Counted from the first letter of the stretch, positions 15,291 to 23,506 are shown. The stretch is 38,304 nt of DNA from RGIG1681 sp045648025 (GCA_045648025.1 JAZRNH010000037.1:1-38304); one strand, 5' to 3'. The notes: generated by a model from the sequence alone, not told the origin. Program-made: numbers and translations.

Positions 15291-15968
15291 ATGATTAAGA
15301 ATTTTATTGAATTATCTCAAGTTGAGGTGAAAATTACAAAAAAACCTACTTTTAAGTACAACAAATATACAAAAGAATATGACAGACAAGAGGGAAAAGA
15401 TATTGACACTCTTTCTTGGGTAGATTGCTTGAAAGCACTTTATGAAAATGGTGCAGAAAAAGTTGAGTTTGAGCATGTGCCAAACAAAGATGGTGGTGTT
15501 TTATTCTTTGATGAAAATAAGTGTATCCACATCAAGATTTATGTTGAAATTGATGGTGTTAGAAAAGAAATTTTATATCCAGTAATTGATGGTTCAAAAG
15601 ATATTTCTTTAGACAAGATTACACAATCAGATATTTACAATGCAAAACAAAGAGCCTTTGTTAAGTGTGTTGCAGTAAATTGGGGATTAGGTATTAACCT
15701 TTGGGCAAAAGAGATTGATCCAGACACTGTATCTAAAGAAGAAACAAAGGCAAATGTTTATGATTTCTTCAGAACATTAGTAAATTCTGCATCAAAACAA
15801 CTTGGTGGTGTTCCAGCTATGTTGAAACATTTACAAGGTACAACAGAAAAGAAAATAAAAGATTTGATTGAATCTGCAAAACAAATTGATGGTATCACGA
15901 AAACACTTGAGAAAGTTTTAATTGAGAATAAGCCAAAGGAAGATGCAGATGATAAAAAATCAAAATAG
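15291..15968 (+). CDS. Single-strand annealing protein, Sak family (DUF1071-like)
   Basis: This is a 225-aa protein. The central block LSWVDCLKALYENGAE ... YPVIDGSKDISLD ... NAKQRAFVKCVAVNWGLGI matches the known pattern of Sak/DUF1071 annealing proteins (Rad52-like superfamily). These coat single-stranded DNA and anneal complementary strands. The C-terminal 70 residues are helical and Lys-rich and may contact partners such as SSB. The exonuclease gene starts within its 3' end and an SSB follows downstream, which completes a two-component recombination system of the Red type. Confidence in the family is good, from motif recall rather than a search. Confidence 0.85.
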   Translation: MIKNFIELSQVEVKITKKPTFKYNKYTKEYDRQEGKDIDTLSWVDCLKALYENGAEKVEFEHVPNKDGGVLFFDENKCIHIKIYVEIDGVRKEILYPVIDGSKDISLDKITQSDIYNAKQRAFVKCVAVNWGLGINLWAKEIDPDTVSKEETKANVYDFFRTLVNSASKQLGGVPAMLKHLQGTTEKKIKDLIESAKQIDGITKTLEKVLIENKPKEDADDKKSK

Positions 15969-16554
15969 AGCCTATTGGTTCGGTGCAAGTGATACATCAA
16001 CAATTATGGGAAACTGGGATACACAATCCTTTCTTGATTGGTGGTTTGTAAAATTAGGATTTTATTCAAACAATAGAAAGTCTTGGAAGATGGATTGTGG
16101 CAACATCCTTGAAATTCCTATTATTCGTGAAATTGAAAGACAAGAGTGTTATCGAATTAAAATCGGTAAACATCCATATTACACTTGGTTATTAAGATTG
16201 AGATGTAATTATGATGGTCTTACAAAAGACTATGTAATTGAAATCAAAACTACTGGCAAGATGTTTGCTAAAGTTCCAAAGAACTATTGGCAACAATGTC
16301 AAGTTTTAATGTTTAGAAAAAGGAGGAGCAAGGCAATTCTCTATGCTTACCAGATGACAGATGATGATTATGCTAATCCATACTTTCCAAATATTGACTA
16401 TAATCGCATTAAATCGTTCGTTATTGATTATGACAAGGATTTTATCGAGAAAGAATATAAACCTCGTTTAAAGTACCTTGCAAGGTGTTTAAGAGAGAAG
16501 AAAGTGCCATCAAAAACAGAGTATGAGCAAATTCGTAGCAAACAGAGTTTATAA
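15949..16554 (+). CDS. YqaJ/lambda-exonuclease-type recombination nuclease
   Basis: This is a 201-aa protein. ATG 15949 was chosen for AAGGAAG six bases upstream and overlaps the annealing protein by 20 bases. Motifs of the lambda-exonuclease fold are visible: FGASDTSTIMG near the N-terminus, GNILE with Glu55, then NYDGLT with Asp89 and EIKTT with Glu98 and Lys100 (the PD-(D/E)XK core), followed by WQQCQVLM. It should digest one strand of double-stranded ends to feed the Sak-type annealing protein. It is slightly shorter than typical YqaJ proteins but has all the core residues. Confidence 0.92.
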   Translation: MIKNQNRAYWFGASDTSTIMGNWDTQSFLDWWFVKLGFYSNNRKSWKMDCGNILEIPIIREIERQECYRIKIGKHPYYTWLLRLRCNYDGLTKDYVIEIKTTGKMFAKVPKNYWQQCQVLMFRKRRSKAILYAYQMTDDDYANPYFPNIDYNRIKSFVIDYDKDFIEKEYKPRLKYLARCLREKKVPSKTEYEQIRSKQSL

Positions 16555-17083
16555 GATGCAAGATGAGTCTGGAAACATAATTGTTTCGTTTGTTGTGTCT
16601 GGCACAGATAAGTGGGCTGCAAATGTTTGTGTTGATGAGCTGAAGAAATTCGACAAGATTGATATTAAGGCAACAGAACACAAGTCAGAAAGAAGTCTTG
16701 CTCAAAACAATATGTTATGGGCTTTATGTGAAAAGATTGCCATAGCAACTTGTGGAGTCAAGTGGAAGACAGAGGTTGAAGATTGTTATTGTGACTTAAT
16801 CGAAGAGGCAAACATCAAGAGTGAAGTTTATGTTGGATTACCAGAATCTAAAAAGTTTTTAGAAGAACAATATCGAGTTGTTAAGGAAAGTGGAACAAGG
16901 ATTATTGTTGATCCACGAACAAATAAAGAAACAAATGGTGTTGTATATATATGCTACAAAGGTTCAAGCACTTTCAATACAAAACAAATGACAGACCTTA
17001 TTGATCTTGCTTTACATAGATGTTCAGAACTTGGAATTTATGATAGTGAAATTCAATCAATCATGGAGGATGAAAGAAGATGA
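16523..17083 (+). CDS. NinB-like recombination protein
   Basis: This is a 186-aa protein. The block KSERSLAQNNMLWALCEKIA followed by a helical part and, near the end, STFNTKQMTDLIDLALHRCSELGI matches the NinB/Orf-type pattern (an R-S-x-x-Q-N start and a C-terminal helix ending in ELGI). NinB-like proteins bind single-stranded DNA and help load recombination proteins. It sits directly after the exonuclease with a 32-base overlap and before an HNH nuclease gene, an order common in phage recombination clusters. The assignment is by pattern only. Confidence 0.7.
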   Translation: MSKFVANRVYKMQDESGNIIVSFVVSGTDKWAANVCVDELKKFDKIDIKATEHKSERSLAQNNMLWALCEKIAIATCGVKWKTEVEDCYCDLIEEANIKSEVYVGLPESKKFLEEQYRVVKESGTRIIVDPRTNKETNGVVYICYKGSSTFNTKQMTDLIDLALHRCSELGIYDSEIQSIMEDERR

Positions 17084-17424
17084 AAACAAAAAGGTCAAAA
17101 GCATGTGATATTCCTCAAAAAGTTAAGTTGCAAGTGTTTCTTCGTGACAATGGTCAATGTGTTGTTTGTCATAACAAGCACAATGTTATGCCAAATGCTC
17201 ACTTTATTCCTCGTAGTCAAGGTGGACTTGGAATAGAAGAAAACATTGTCACATTATGCACAGATTTAACAGAAAATAAGTGTCATAGTCGTTTTGACAG
17301 AGGCACAAGAGAACAAAGAGAAGAACTTGGAAACAAAATCGAAAGTTATCTCAAATCAAAGTATCCAAATTGGAACAAAGAAAATCTAATTTATAAAAAA
17401 GGTGAAAGTTATGGAAGAAAATAA
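17080..17424 (+). CDS. HNH endonuclease (NinG-like context)
   Basis: This is a 114-aa protein. A zinc-binding CVVC (Cys27, Cys30) is followed by AHFIPRSQGG with His41, Asn55 in GIEENIVTLC, and Cys60, Cys68 and His69, which gives the HNH metal-finger nuclease core. The four-base overlap ATGA with the NinB-like gene supports coupling. In this position such proteins usually act on recombination intermediates (NinG/Rap-like). A free-standing homing nuclease is less likely because it lies within a tight operon. Confidence 0.88.
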   Translation: MKTKRSKACDIPQKVKLQVFLRDNGQCVVCHNKHNVMPNAHFIPRSQGGLGIEENIVTLCTDLTENKCHSRFDRGTREQREELGNKIESYLKSKYPNWNKENLIYKKGESYGRK

Positions 17425-17686
17425 ACAACAACAAAATCAATTAAATGTAGAGTTCTCTGGAACTCAAAAGAAATTAAGTTATTCTGGTTCTTTAGGGGAA
17501 CTAATCGGCAACACTCTTACATTGTTGCAAATGCTATATCGTTCAATTAGAAATAGCAAAAACAGATTAATCTTTAAAAGAGAAATCACAAAAATTGTTC
17601 AAGAGGGAATTGTTTTTATGTCTAATGAAGATATAGAAGAAACAATCAAAAGATTATCAAAAAAGGATGGTGAAACTAATGAATAA
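17411..17686 (+). CDS. Small hypothetical protein between HNH and SSB
   Basis: This 91-aa protein starts at ATG 17411 (GTG 17402 is an alternative). The N-terminus is Gln/Asn-rich. The middle LGELIGNTLTLLQMLYRSI is amphipathic, and the C-terminus is a charged helix. It overlaps both neighbours. There is no known domain. The context suggests a replication or recombination accessory. Confidence 0.75.
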   Translation: MEENKQQQNQLNVEFSGTQKKLSYSGSLGELIGNTLTLLQMLYRSIRNSKNRLIFKREITKIVQEGIVFMSNEDIEETIKRLSKKDGETNE

Positions 17687-18071
17687 GGTTATATTAGTTG
17701 GAAATTTAACAAAAGATCCAGAGTTGACAACAACTCAAAGTGGAATTAATGTTGCAAGATTTACAATCGCAGTTCAAAGAAAATTTAAAAATGCTAATGA
17801 TGAATATGAAAGTGATTTCATAAATTGTGTTGCTTGGCGCAGTAGTGCAGAGTTTATACATAAATACTTTAATAAAGGCAACAAGATAGGTGTTGTGGGT
17901 AGTATCCAAACTCGTTCTTATGATGCAGAAGATGGAACTAAAAGATATGTGACAGAGGTTGTTGTAGAAGAGTGTGAGTTTGTTCAATCAAAGAAAGGTG
18001 ATAGCAATAATCAAGCTGAAGACACTAAACCAGAGTTTGAACCTATTGATGATGACAACTTGCCATTTTAG
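17679..18071 (+). CDS. ssb: Single-stranded DNA-binding protein
   Basis: This is a 130-aa protein. It has the classic SSB OB-fold opening (NKVILVGNLTKDPELTTTQ, then ARFTIAVQR, FINCVAWR) and the acidic C-terminal tip DDNLPF, which recruits partner proteins. The start at ATG 17679 gives the standard MNKVIL N-terminus. It protects single strands during replication and works with the Sak/exonuclease pair encoded upstream. Confidence 0.96.
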   Translation: MNKVILVGNLTKDPELTTTQSGINVARFTIAVQRKFKNANDEYESDFINCVAWRSSAEFIHKYFNKGNKIGVVGSIQTRSYDAEDGTKRYVTEVVVEECEFVQSKKGDSNNQAEDTKPEFEPIDDDNLPF

Positions 18072-18080
18072 AGGTGAGTT

Positions 18081-18845
18081 ATGGCAGAAAGAAGGATGTT
18101 CGCAAAAGCAATTATTGATAGTGATATTTTCCTTGATATGCCACTTTCAACACAAGCACTCTACTTTCATTTAGCAATGAGGGCTGATGATGAGGGATTT
18201 GTAAACAATCCTAAAAAGATTCAAAAAATGATTGGTGCAAGTGATGATGATGTAAGAATTTTGATTATGAAGAGATACATCTTAACTTTTGAAAGTGGAA
18301 TTATTGTTATCAAGCATTGGAAGATTCACAATTATATTCAAAATGATAGATTTAAACCAACAAGTTATGTGGAAGAAAAAGCAACACTAACTTTAGATGA
18401 AAAGAAGTCTTATGTTGAAATTCCTAACAATGTATCCATTTTGGATACACAGGTTAGTATAGGTAAGGATAGTTTAGAGTTAGATAAGATTAGTTTAGAT
18501 AAGGAAAGAGAAGATATGTGTGATGCCAAACAAGTTGACACCACACCAACAGCTCAAATCTTAATCACAATTCTTTTAAATGATGGTTCTGAATATGGAA
18601 TTGAAGAAGAATATTTTAACCAAATGAAGAAATTGTTTCCAGCAGTTGATGTAATGGCAGAATTAAGAAAAATGAGTGCATGGGCAATAAATAATCCTAC
18701 TAAAAGAAAAACAAAAAGTGGAATTAAGAGATTTATTGGAACATGGCTTTCATCTGCTCAAGATAATGCAACAAAAACATCAAGTGCAAGAACCACAACT
18801 GTAAATCATCCTCAAACACAAACAGATAAGGTGTATAGGAGGTAG
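18081..18845 (+). CDS. Phage replication initiator (DnaD-like/replisome organiser)
   Basis: This is a 254-aa protein. The N-terminal block (ERRMFAKAIIDSDIFLDMP, STQALYFHLAMRADDEGFV, then VIKHWKIHNYIQNDR) is the winged-helix N-terminal domain seen in many Firmicutes phage replication proteins. The middle is a low-complexity stretch (SIGKDSLELDKISLDKERED) whose DNA holds a palindrome and iteron-like repeats (18431-18505), a typical place for the phage origin. The C-terminal region may contact the helicase loader encoded next. The family is recognised by pattern; the origin-binding role is inferred. Confidence 0.85.
   Translation: MAERRMFAKAIIDSDIFLDMPLSTQALYFHLAMRADDEGFVNNPKKIQKMIGASDDDVRILIMKRYILTFESGIIVIKHWKIHNYIQNDRFKPTSYVEEKATLTLDEKKSYVEIPNNVSILDTQVSIGKDSLELDKISLDKEREDMCDAKQVDTTPTAQILITILLNDGSEYGIEEEYFNQMKKLFPAVDVMAELRKMSAWAINNPTKRKTKSGIKRFIGTWLSSAQDNATKTSSARTTTVNHPQTQTDKVYRR
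18431..18505. other. Candidate replication origin within the initiator gene
   Basis: A perfect palindrome TGTATCC-ATTTT-GGATACA (18431-18449) is followed by AT-rich direct repeats. Units at 18454-18469 and 18490-18505 match at 14 of 16 bases (TTAGTTTAGATAAGGA type), with a related degenerate unit at 18470-18489. A palindrome plus iterons inside the initiator gene is the usual arrangement of a theta-type phage origin. Confidence 0.5.
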
Positions 18846-18847
18846 TG

Positions 18848-19723
18848 ATGGAATTTATGGATATTCTTAATAACACAGATGCCTCTTATTTAAAAACTCA
18901 TTATCCTCAAGAAGAGGTTTACTTTGATGAAAAAGGTCTACCTTGTTGTGTTAAGTGTAAAACACCTAGATATTGTATTTTGGAATTTGATAATCAAGTC
19001 AAGGTGTTTCCTACACTTTGCACGTGCAGAAAGATTGAGCAAGAGGAAAAAGAAAAACAAGAAAGAATTGAAAAACTTAAACAACAATTCTTGTCAAGAC
19101 AGAACTTTGCAATGATGGGCAAGAAATATCTTAATGTTAGATTTTCAAATGTTGTGCTAACAGAAAACAACAAAGAGATATATCAAAAGTTTAGAAACTA
19201 TGTAAAGTTCTCTGAAGAGATGCTTAAAGAAAATATTGGCTTGTTTGTTTATGGTGACAACTCATCTGGTAAGACTCACGCAACAGCTTGTCTGTGTAAT
19301 GAACTTTTGAAGAAAGGTTATAAATGTATTTTTACTAACCTTGCAACAATTCAAAACTTATTGCTGGATAAGAAAAATGGCATGTCAATGGAAGAAATTA
19401 TTCGCAGATTTGTCGAGAGTGATTTTGTTTTCCTTGATGATGTTGGCAAAGAGTTTATTGGCAGAGAGTATGATTCAAGTACAAGCAAATGGTTAGAAAA
19501 GATATTGTTTGAGTTATTAAATGCAAGAGCAAATGCAGATAAACCAACAATTCTTACATCTAACTACTCTATTCAAGAATTAAGAGAAATCATGGTTCTT
19601 GATAAAGCAATTATAGAACGAATTAATGAAATGGCAACAGATGTTATTCTACTTACTGGTGATGATTTTAGAAACACAAAAATAAATGATAAGCAAAAAT
19701 TCTTGGAAAAATATGGGGTGTGA
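18848..19723 (+). CDS. DnaC-type helicase loader ATPase
   Basis: This is a 291-aa protein. ATG 18848 lies behind AGGAGG (18837-18842); a GTG at 18845 is also possible. The N-terminus has Cys pairs (LPCCVKCKTPRYC, CTCR) suggesting zinc binding. The AAA+ core has Walker A GDNSSGKTH (Lys142) and Walker B DFVFLDDVG at about 193-199, with TILTSNYS as sensor-like region. It should load the host replicative helicase at the phage origin next to the initiator protein. The length and order (initiator then loader) are typical for Firmicutes phages. Confidence 0.92.
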   Translation: MEFMDILNNTDASYLKTHYPQEEVYFDEKGLPCCVKCKTPRYCILEFDNQVKVFPTLCTCRKIEQEEKEKQERIEKLKQQFLSRQNFAMMGKKYLNVRFSNVVLTENNKEIYQKFRNYVKFSEEMLKENIGLFVYGDNSSGKTHATACLCNELLKKGYKCIFTNLATIQNLLLDKKNGMSMEEIIRRFVESDFVFLDDVGKEFIGREYDSSTSKWLEKILFELLNARANADKPTILTSNYSIQELREIMVLDKAIIERINEMATDVILLTGDDFRNTKINDKQKFLEKYGV

Positions 19724-19724
19724 T

Positions 19725-20234
19725 ATGACTATAACTATAGATAAATATTTAGCAGAAACCATTATATCAACATTTGGAAAGATTGATAAGGTTTGTTTGG
19801 CTATTGATAGATACCTTTTAAATGTTGGTTCATATCCATCAGTTTGTGATGATTCTATTACAATTTTATATAATAACTTAACTCAACAAATAATAAGAAA
19901 AAGCAAGTTAATAAGATTTAAAAGTTTAGTTTTAAGTTGTGTAAAAGCATTAAAAATGAGAGATAGACAAATATTTGAAGTTCTTACAAAATTAAAAAAC
20001 ACAAAAAAAGAAGATGTTTGCATTTTATTAGATATAACAGAGAGAACATTTTTTAGAAGAATTGAGAATTTGTACAAGAATTTAGCAGAATCAATAAGAT
20101 GTTCTCGTGAAAGTCAATTCGTTTTAGATGTATGTGAAAATGAACATTTTATTTATTCAAATTATGAACCAATAAAAAAAAGAAGACAATCTTACAAAAA
20201 TGGTAAAGATTCATCTTGTGAGAAAGAGGTGTGA
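19725..20234 (+). CDS. Sigma-region-4-like HTH protein
   Basis: This 169-aa protein starts at ATG 19725, one base after the previous stop, with GGGGTG upstream. The region at about residues 80-120 (MRDRQIFEVLTKLKN...EDVCILLDITERTFFRRIENLY) resembles sigma-70 region 4 or a phage transcription regulator helix-turn-helix. The C-terminus is basic. It may steer transcription within the early operon or at middle promoters. A second protein of this kind is at 24453. No DNA target is visible. Confidence 0.68.
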   Translation: MTITIDKYLAETIISTFGKIDKVCLAIDRYLLNVGSYPSVCDDSITILYNNLTQQIIRKSKLIRFKSLVLSCVKALKMRDRQIFEVLTKLKNTKKEDVCILLDITERTFFRRIENLYKNLAESIRCSRESQFVLDVCENEHFIYSNYEPIKKRRQSYKNGKDSSCEKEV

Positions 20235-20235
20235 T

Positions 20236-20790
20236 ATGGAAAAAGTAATCATATTAGACACCAGAAATCAAAAAGATGCTTTTGTGGAAAAGTCTTTTAA
20301 AGATTTGGGTTTTACAATTATTCGTTCTAAATTGCCATTTGGTGATGTTGCCTTGCCTACTAACATTTTAAATTGTGTAGATTTAAAAAGTAGTGGTGGT
20401 GGACTTATAGAGGTTGCAAGAAATAGATGTTCTAAAGATCACAATCGTATGAAAAGAGAAATTGAAAATTGCTTGAGTTGTGGTGGAAAGATTACATTTG
20501 TTTGCTTTGAACCTAACATGAGAGAAATTGAAGATATACAAAACTGGGAAATTCCTTGTTTCAAGGCAGACTTATACAAGACCATAAAGTTAGAAGATGG
20601 AACTTGTCAAAAAGTTTGCTTACATAAAAAAGGACAACCTATGACAAAGGTTAATCCAACAACTCTTATGAAGTCTATACAAACAATGACAACACAAGAC
20701 CATTATAAAAAAGGCACGAAAGTGGATTTTGTATTTGTGACAAAAGAAAATTGTGCAAACAAAATTTTGGAAATTCTGGGAGGATGTTAG
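20236..20790 (+). CDS. ERCC4-like nuclease
   Basis: This 184-aa protein starts at ATG 20236. The N-terminal half follows the ERCC4/XPF nuclease pattern: LDTRNQKDAF, then a helix ending in LGF, KLPFGDVAL, and VDLKSSGGGLIEVA in place of the usual GDY...ERKS. It continues with a helix containing MKREIENC and a strand ITFVCFE. The C-terminal half resembles other phage proteins less well. It is expected to be a structure-specific DNA nuclease. The catalytic signature is degenerate (DLKS instead of ERKS), so activity is uncertain. It lies just before the phase-variable-looking methyltransferase. Confidence 0.68.
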   Translation: MEKVIILDTRNQKDAFVEKSFKDLGFTIIRSKLPFGDVALPTNILNCVDLKSSGGGLIEVARNRCSKDHNRMKREIENCLSCGGKITFVCFEPNMREIEDIQNWEIPCFKADLYKTIKLEDGTCQKVCLHKKGQPMTKVNPTTLMKSIQTMTTQDHYKKGTKVDFVFVTKENCANKILEILGGC

Positions 20791-20791
20791 C

Positions 20792-21911
20792 ATGGAACAA
20801 ATTGGATTTGTTGACATCCTCGAAGATGAAAAGATAATTAAACAACTTGGTGGAAGACAGATGGTTTCTAACGACTGGGATTGGGAACTATCTGACTTGC
20901 AAAAAGTTAAGAAAAACAATCTCAAAGTGTTTAGCTGTTTTGCTTGTGGGGGGGGGGTCGAGCCTCGGTTATAAGTTAGCTGGATGTGATGTGATTGGAT
21001 GTTGTGAAATTGATAAAAGAATTAACGATATTTATGTGAGAAATAACAATCCAAAATACAACTATGTTGAAGATATAAGAGATTTCAATAAAAGAGAAGA
21101 TTTGCCAGAGGAATTATTTAACCTGGATATTCTTGATGGTTCGCCACCTTGCTCTACTTTCTCAATGTCTGGATTAAGAGAAGAGGCATGGGGAAAAGAG
21201 AAAAAGTTTAGAGAGGGGCAAAAGAAACAAGTTCTTGATGATTTGCCATTTGTGTTTATAGATACAGTTGCAAAGTTAAGACCAAAAGTTGTTCTGCTTG
21301 AAAATGTTGAGGGTATGGTTAATGGTGATGCCTGGAAATATGTTCAAGAGATTCACAAGAAATTCAATGAGATTGGATACAAAGTTAAACATTGGATTGT
21401 GAAAGGTGAAACAATGGGTGTGCCACAGATTAGGCATAGAGTAATTTTTATAGCAACCAGATTAAAGTTTGATTTAGAAACTTTGGATCTGCACTTCAAT
21501 TACAAACCTATCACATTTGGTGAAATCAAAAGTGAAAGAGGTACACCTCTACAAGCCAGAACTAAAACATTAAAAGAATTGCTTGACCATCTGCAATATG
21601 GTGATTTGGATTTGTCTGCACCATGTATTAGATTGTATGGCAAAAGGTCGTTCTTTAACAATAATATCGTTTATGATGACAAGGTATGCAATACCTTAAC
21701 TGCGAAAAATGTGTTGTTTAGATATGACACAAGAGAATATCTTTCAAGACAAGACATGGTGAGAGTTGCAAGTTTTCCAAAGGATTATGATTTTATTCAG
21801 AACTCTGCGGCAAACACTTGCTATATCTGTGGGATGAGTGTTCCACCTATCATGATTAAAAGAGTTGCAGAAAGATTAATTGAATCAAAAATATTTGAAA
21901 GTGAGGAATAA
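20792..21911 (+). pseudogene. DNA (cytosine-5) methyltransferase, out of frame at a G10 tract
   Basis: ATG 20792 (GGGAGG upstream) encodes 52 residues ending in FSCFAC, then enters ten G (20948-20957). In this sequence the frame then runs to a TAA at about 20974. Removing one G, or adding two, joins it to a second frame that continues to 21911 as SSLGYKLAGCDVIGCCEID, giving about 372 residues with all C5-methyltransferase motifs. Motif I covers the glycine run. Motif IV is GSPPCS with the catalytic Cys codon at 21150-21152. The other motifs are ENVEG, QIRHRVIF and a C-terminal CGMSVPP. The target sequence is unknown. The product would methylate cytosines of phage or host DNA. The frameshift may be real (phase-off state), a sequencing error, or bypassed by ribosomal slippage. 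Confidence 0.9.
20948..20957. repeat. Ten-G homopolymer in methyltransferase motif I
   Basis: A run of ten G sits in a strongly AT-rich genome, inside codons for the SAM-binding glycines of the methyltransferase. Elsewhere this genome writes glycine mainly as GGT, GGA or GGC. Nine G gives an open gene; ten breaks it. It has the properties of a slippage-prone phase-variation tract. Confidence 0.9.
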
Positions 21912-21916
21912 GTTTT

Positions 21917-22507
21917 ATGGAAAAACAAGAAAGACTTGATTTATTTAAAACAGAGTTAAGTTTTATATCAGATGAAAAAATTAGAAATTTTGTAGAAGAA
22001 ATGCTTGGCAAGTTGCCAGATTATTTCTTTGTTATACCTGCTAGTTCTACTGGCAAGTATCATCCAGATTATGCACTAGGTGATCAAGGATTGGTTAGAC
22101 ACACCAAAGCTGCAGTAAGAATTGCTTGTGAATTGTTTACAATATTGCCTCAATATAGTGCATTAGATAGAGATTTGTGCATTGCTGCATTAATCCTCCA
22201 TGATGGTTGTAAAAATGGAAAAAATGGTTCGGTTGGCGCATACACAATGACCACTCATCCATTAGAAGTGGTTGATTTAATCAAAGACTCTTATCCTATG
22301 ATTGCTGGTGATTTGATGTTTGTCGAGGCAATTTGTGATTTGATTTCAACTCACATGGGGCAATGGAACAAAGATTACAGGACCGGTGCAGAGGTTCTAC
22401 CTCTACCAAAAACAAAACAACAAAACTTTGTTCACATGTGTGACTATCTTGCAAGTAGAAAATGCCTTGAGTTTAATTTTGATGCCATGATTGAAAAGAG
22501 GTGGTAA
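21917..22507 (+). CDS. HD-domain phosphohydrolase
   Basis: This is a 196-aa protein. The HD metal ligands are His62 (GLVRHTKAA), His95-Asp96 (LILHDG) and Asp176 (HMCDYLAS), with extra His114 and His146 at positions where HD proteins often bind a second metal. It probably cleaves a phosphate from nucleotides or cyclic nucleotides. The substrate cannot be read from sequence. It follows the methyltransferase by five bases. Possible roles are nucleotide-pool control or destruction of a defence signal; both are inference. Confidence 0.85.
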   Translation: MEKQERLDLFKTELSFISDEKIRNFVEEMLGKLPDYFFVIPASSTGKYHPDYALGDQGLVRHTKAAVRIACELFTILPQYSALDRDLCIAALILHDGCKNGKNGSVGAYTMTTHPLEVVDLIKDSYPMIAGDLMFVEAICDLISTHMGQWNKDYRTGAEVLPLPKTKQQNFVHMCDYLASRKCLEFNFDAMIEKRW

Positions 22508-22509
22508 TT

Positions 22510-22824
22510 ATGGAAGATAGAATCAAAAAGGTTTGGGAAGAAATAAAAGACAAACCGATTGAATATACCTTACAAAAAATTGCAGAACTAGAAGATAAAC
22601 TTGAAGAAAAAGAACCAGATATGCTTATTATGGCTAGTAGGCAAAATGGCAAAACAATCGCAACGAAAATCAAATTGAAAGAATTACAAAATGAAACTGC
22701 AATAAAAGAACTTAAGAAAGCCAGAAATAAAATAAAAAGCATCCCTTATAAAGATTTTGGAATTATTTATAAAAGTGATGTTATTTCAGTTCTTGATAAA
22801 CAATTAGAAAAATTGAGCAATTAA
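22510..22824 (+). CDS. Small helical protein, unknown
   Basis: This 104-aa protein starts at ATG 22510, just after the HD gene stop, with GAGGTGG upstream. It is rich in Lys and Glu and helical throughout, with a probable coiled coil around residues 15-35 and 55-80. A SRQNGKT segment superficially resembles a Walker A loop but lacks the rest of an ATPase. No family is recognised. Confidence 0.75.
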   Translation: MEDRIKKVWEEIKDKPIEYTLQKIAELEDKLEEKEPDMLIMASRQNGKTIATKIKLKELQNETAIKELKKARNKIKSIPYKDFGIIYKSDVISVLDKQLEKLSN

Positions 22825-22831
22825 CAATCTT

Positions 22832-22878
22832 ATTGCAGAAAATTGGCAATATAATGAGCATTTTTGCAGAAAAAATGC
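22832..22878. other. Tandem hairpins in the leader of the clamp-like gene
   Basis: ATTGC (22832-22836) pairs with GCAAT (22846-22850). GCATTTTT (22858-22865) pairs perfectly with AAAAATGC (22871-22878). Each hairpin contains a TTGCAGAAAA repeat (22833-22842 and 22864-22873). There is no T-run, so this is not an ordinary terminator. It may be a regulatory leader or a protein-binding site. Confidence 0.45.
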
Positions 22879-22915
22879 GAAAAACAATAAAATAATTGAA
22901 ATTTTGGAGGAAATT

Positions 22916-23506
22916 ATGAAAAAAATTACAATACAAAATGCAATTTGGAATATTGCAATGAAAACAATAAAAGGTACTTTGGCAGTAGATATGTCAAGAC
23001 CAGTTTTGAGAAAGTGTAAAGTTGAGGTTGATGAGAAATATATTAAGTTTATTTCTGTTGATGGATATACTGGAACAATCTACACTCATGAGCATAAGCA
23101 AGAAAATGTGGAAAAGTTTGATTTTCTTGTGGATTATTTCCTTGTAGATGTAGACAAAGATTGGATTAACAGAATAACGATCGAAAAAGATGATGATTGT
23201 GTAAAATTCTCTTATACAGACAACAACAAAAACATCATTGAAAGAATTATTGAAAATTGTGAGTGGGATTATATCAACTACAAGAATATTTTCGAAGATA
23301 AAAACTCTGAAGATACAATCAATGTTTTAGTGAGTGTTGAGAAACTAAAAAGAGTTTTAAGGTCATATTCTGGTAATTGCAAAAATGTTAGATTAATAGT
23401 TAATAAAAATTCAATCAAACCAGTATTTTTGGAAAGTGGTGAAAATGTGACTGGTGTAGTAGAAAGCATTTTGTTGCCATTAAGAGAATTTAAGGATGAA
23501 GAATAA
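22916..23506 (+). CDS. Putative sliding-clamp-like protein
   Basis: This 196-aa protein starts at ATG 22916 after GGAGG. The order of elements recalls a bacterial beta clamp. N-terminal helix and strands (DMSRPVLRKCKVEVDEKY) are followed by FISVDGYTGTI. Near the end come VSVEKLKRVLRSYSG, IKPVFLESG and the closing LLPLRE, which resembles the clamp ending L-M-P-R. It would encode about two of the usual three clamp domains. It could be a phage processivity factor or a clamp-mimicking regulator. Confidence is modest: the whole-length pattern fits but no single motif is diagnostic. Confidence 0.5.
   Translation: MKKITIQNAIWNIAMKTIKGTLAVDMSRPVLRKCKVEVDEKYIKFISVDGYTGTIYTHEHKQENVEKFDFLVDYFLVDVDKDWINRITIEKDDDCVKFSYTDNNKNIIERIIENCEWDYINYKNIFEDKNSEDTINVLVSVEKLKRVLRSYSGNCKNVRLIVNKNSIKPVFLESGENVTGVVESILLPLREFKDEE

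Noticed and set aside
22510..22824. SRQNGKT as a Walker A ATPase
   Set aside because: The protein is only 104 aa and lacks a Walker B strand or ATPase fold.
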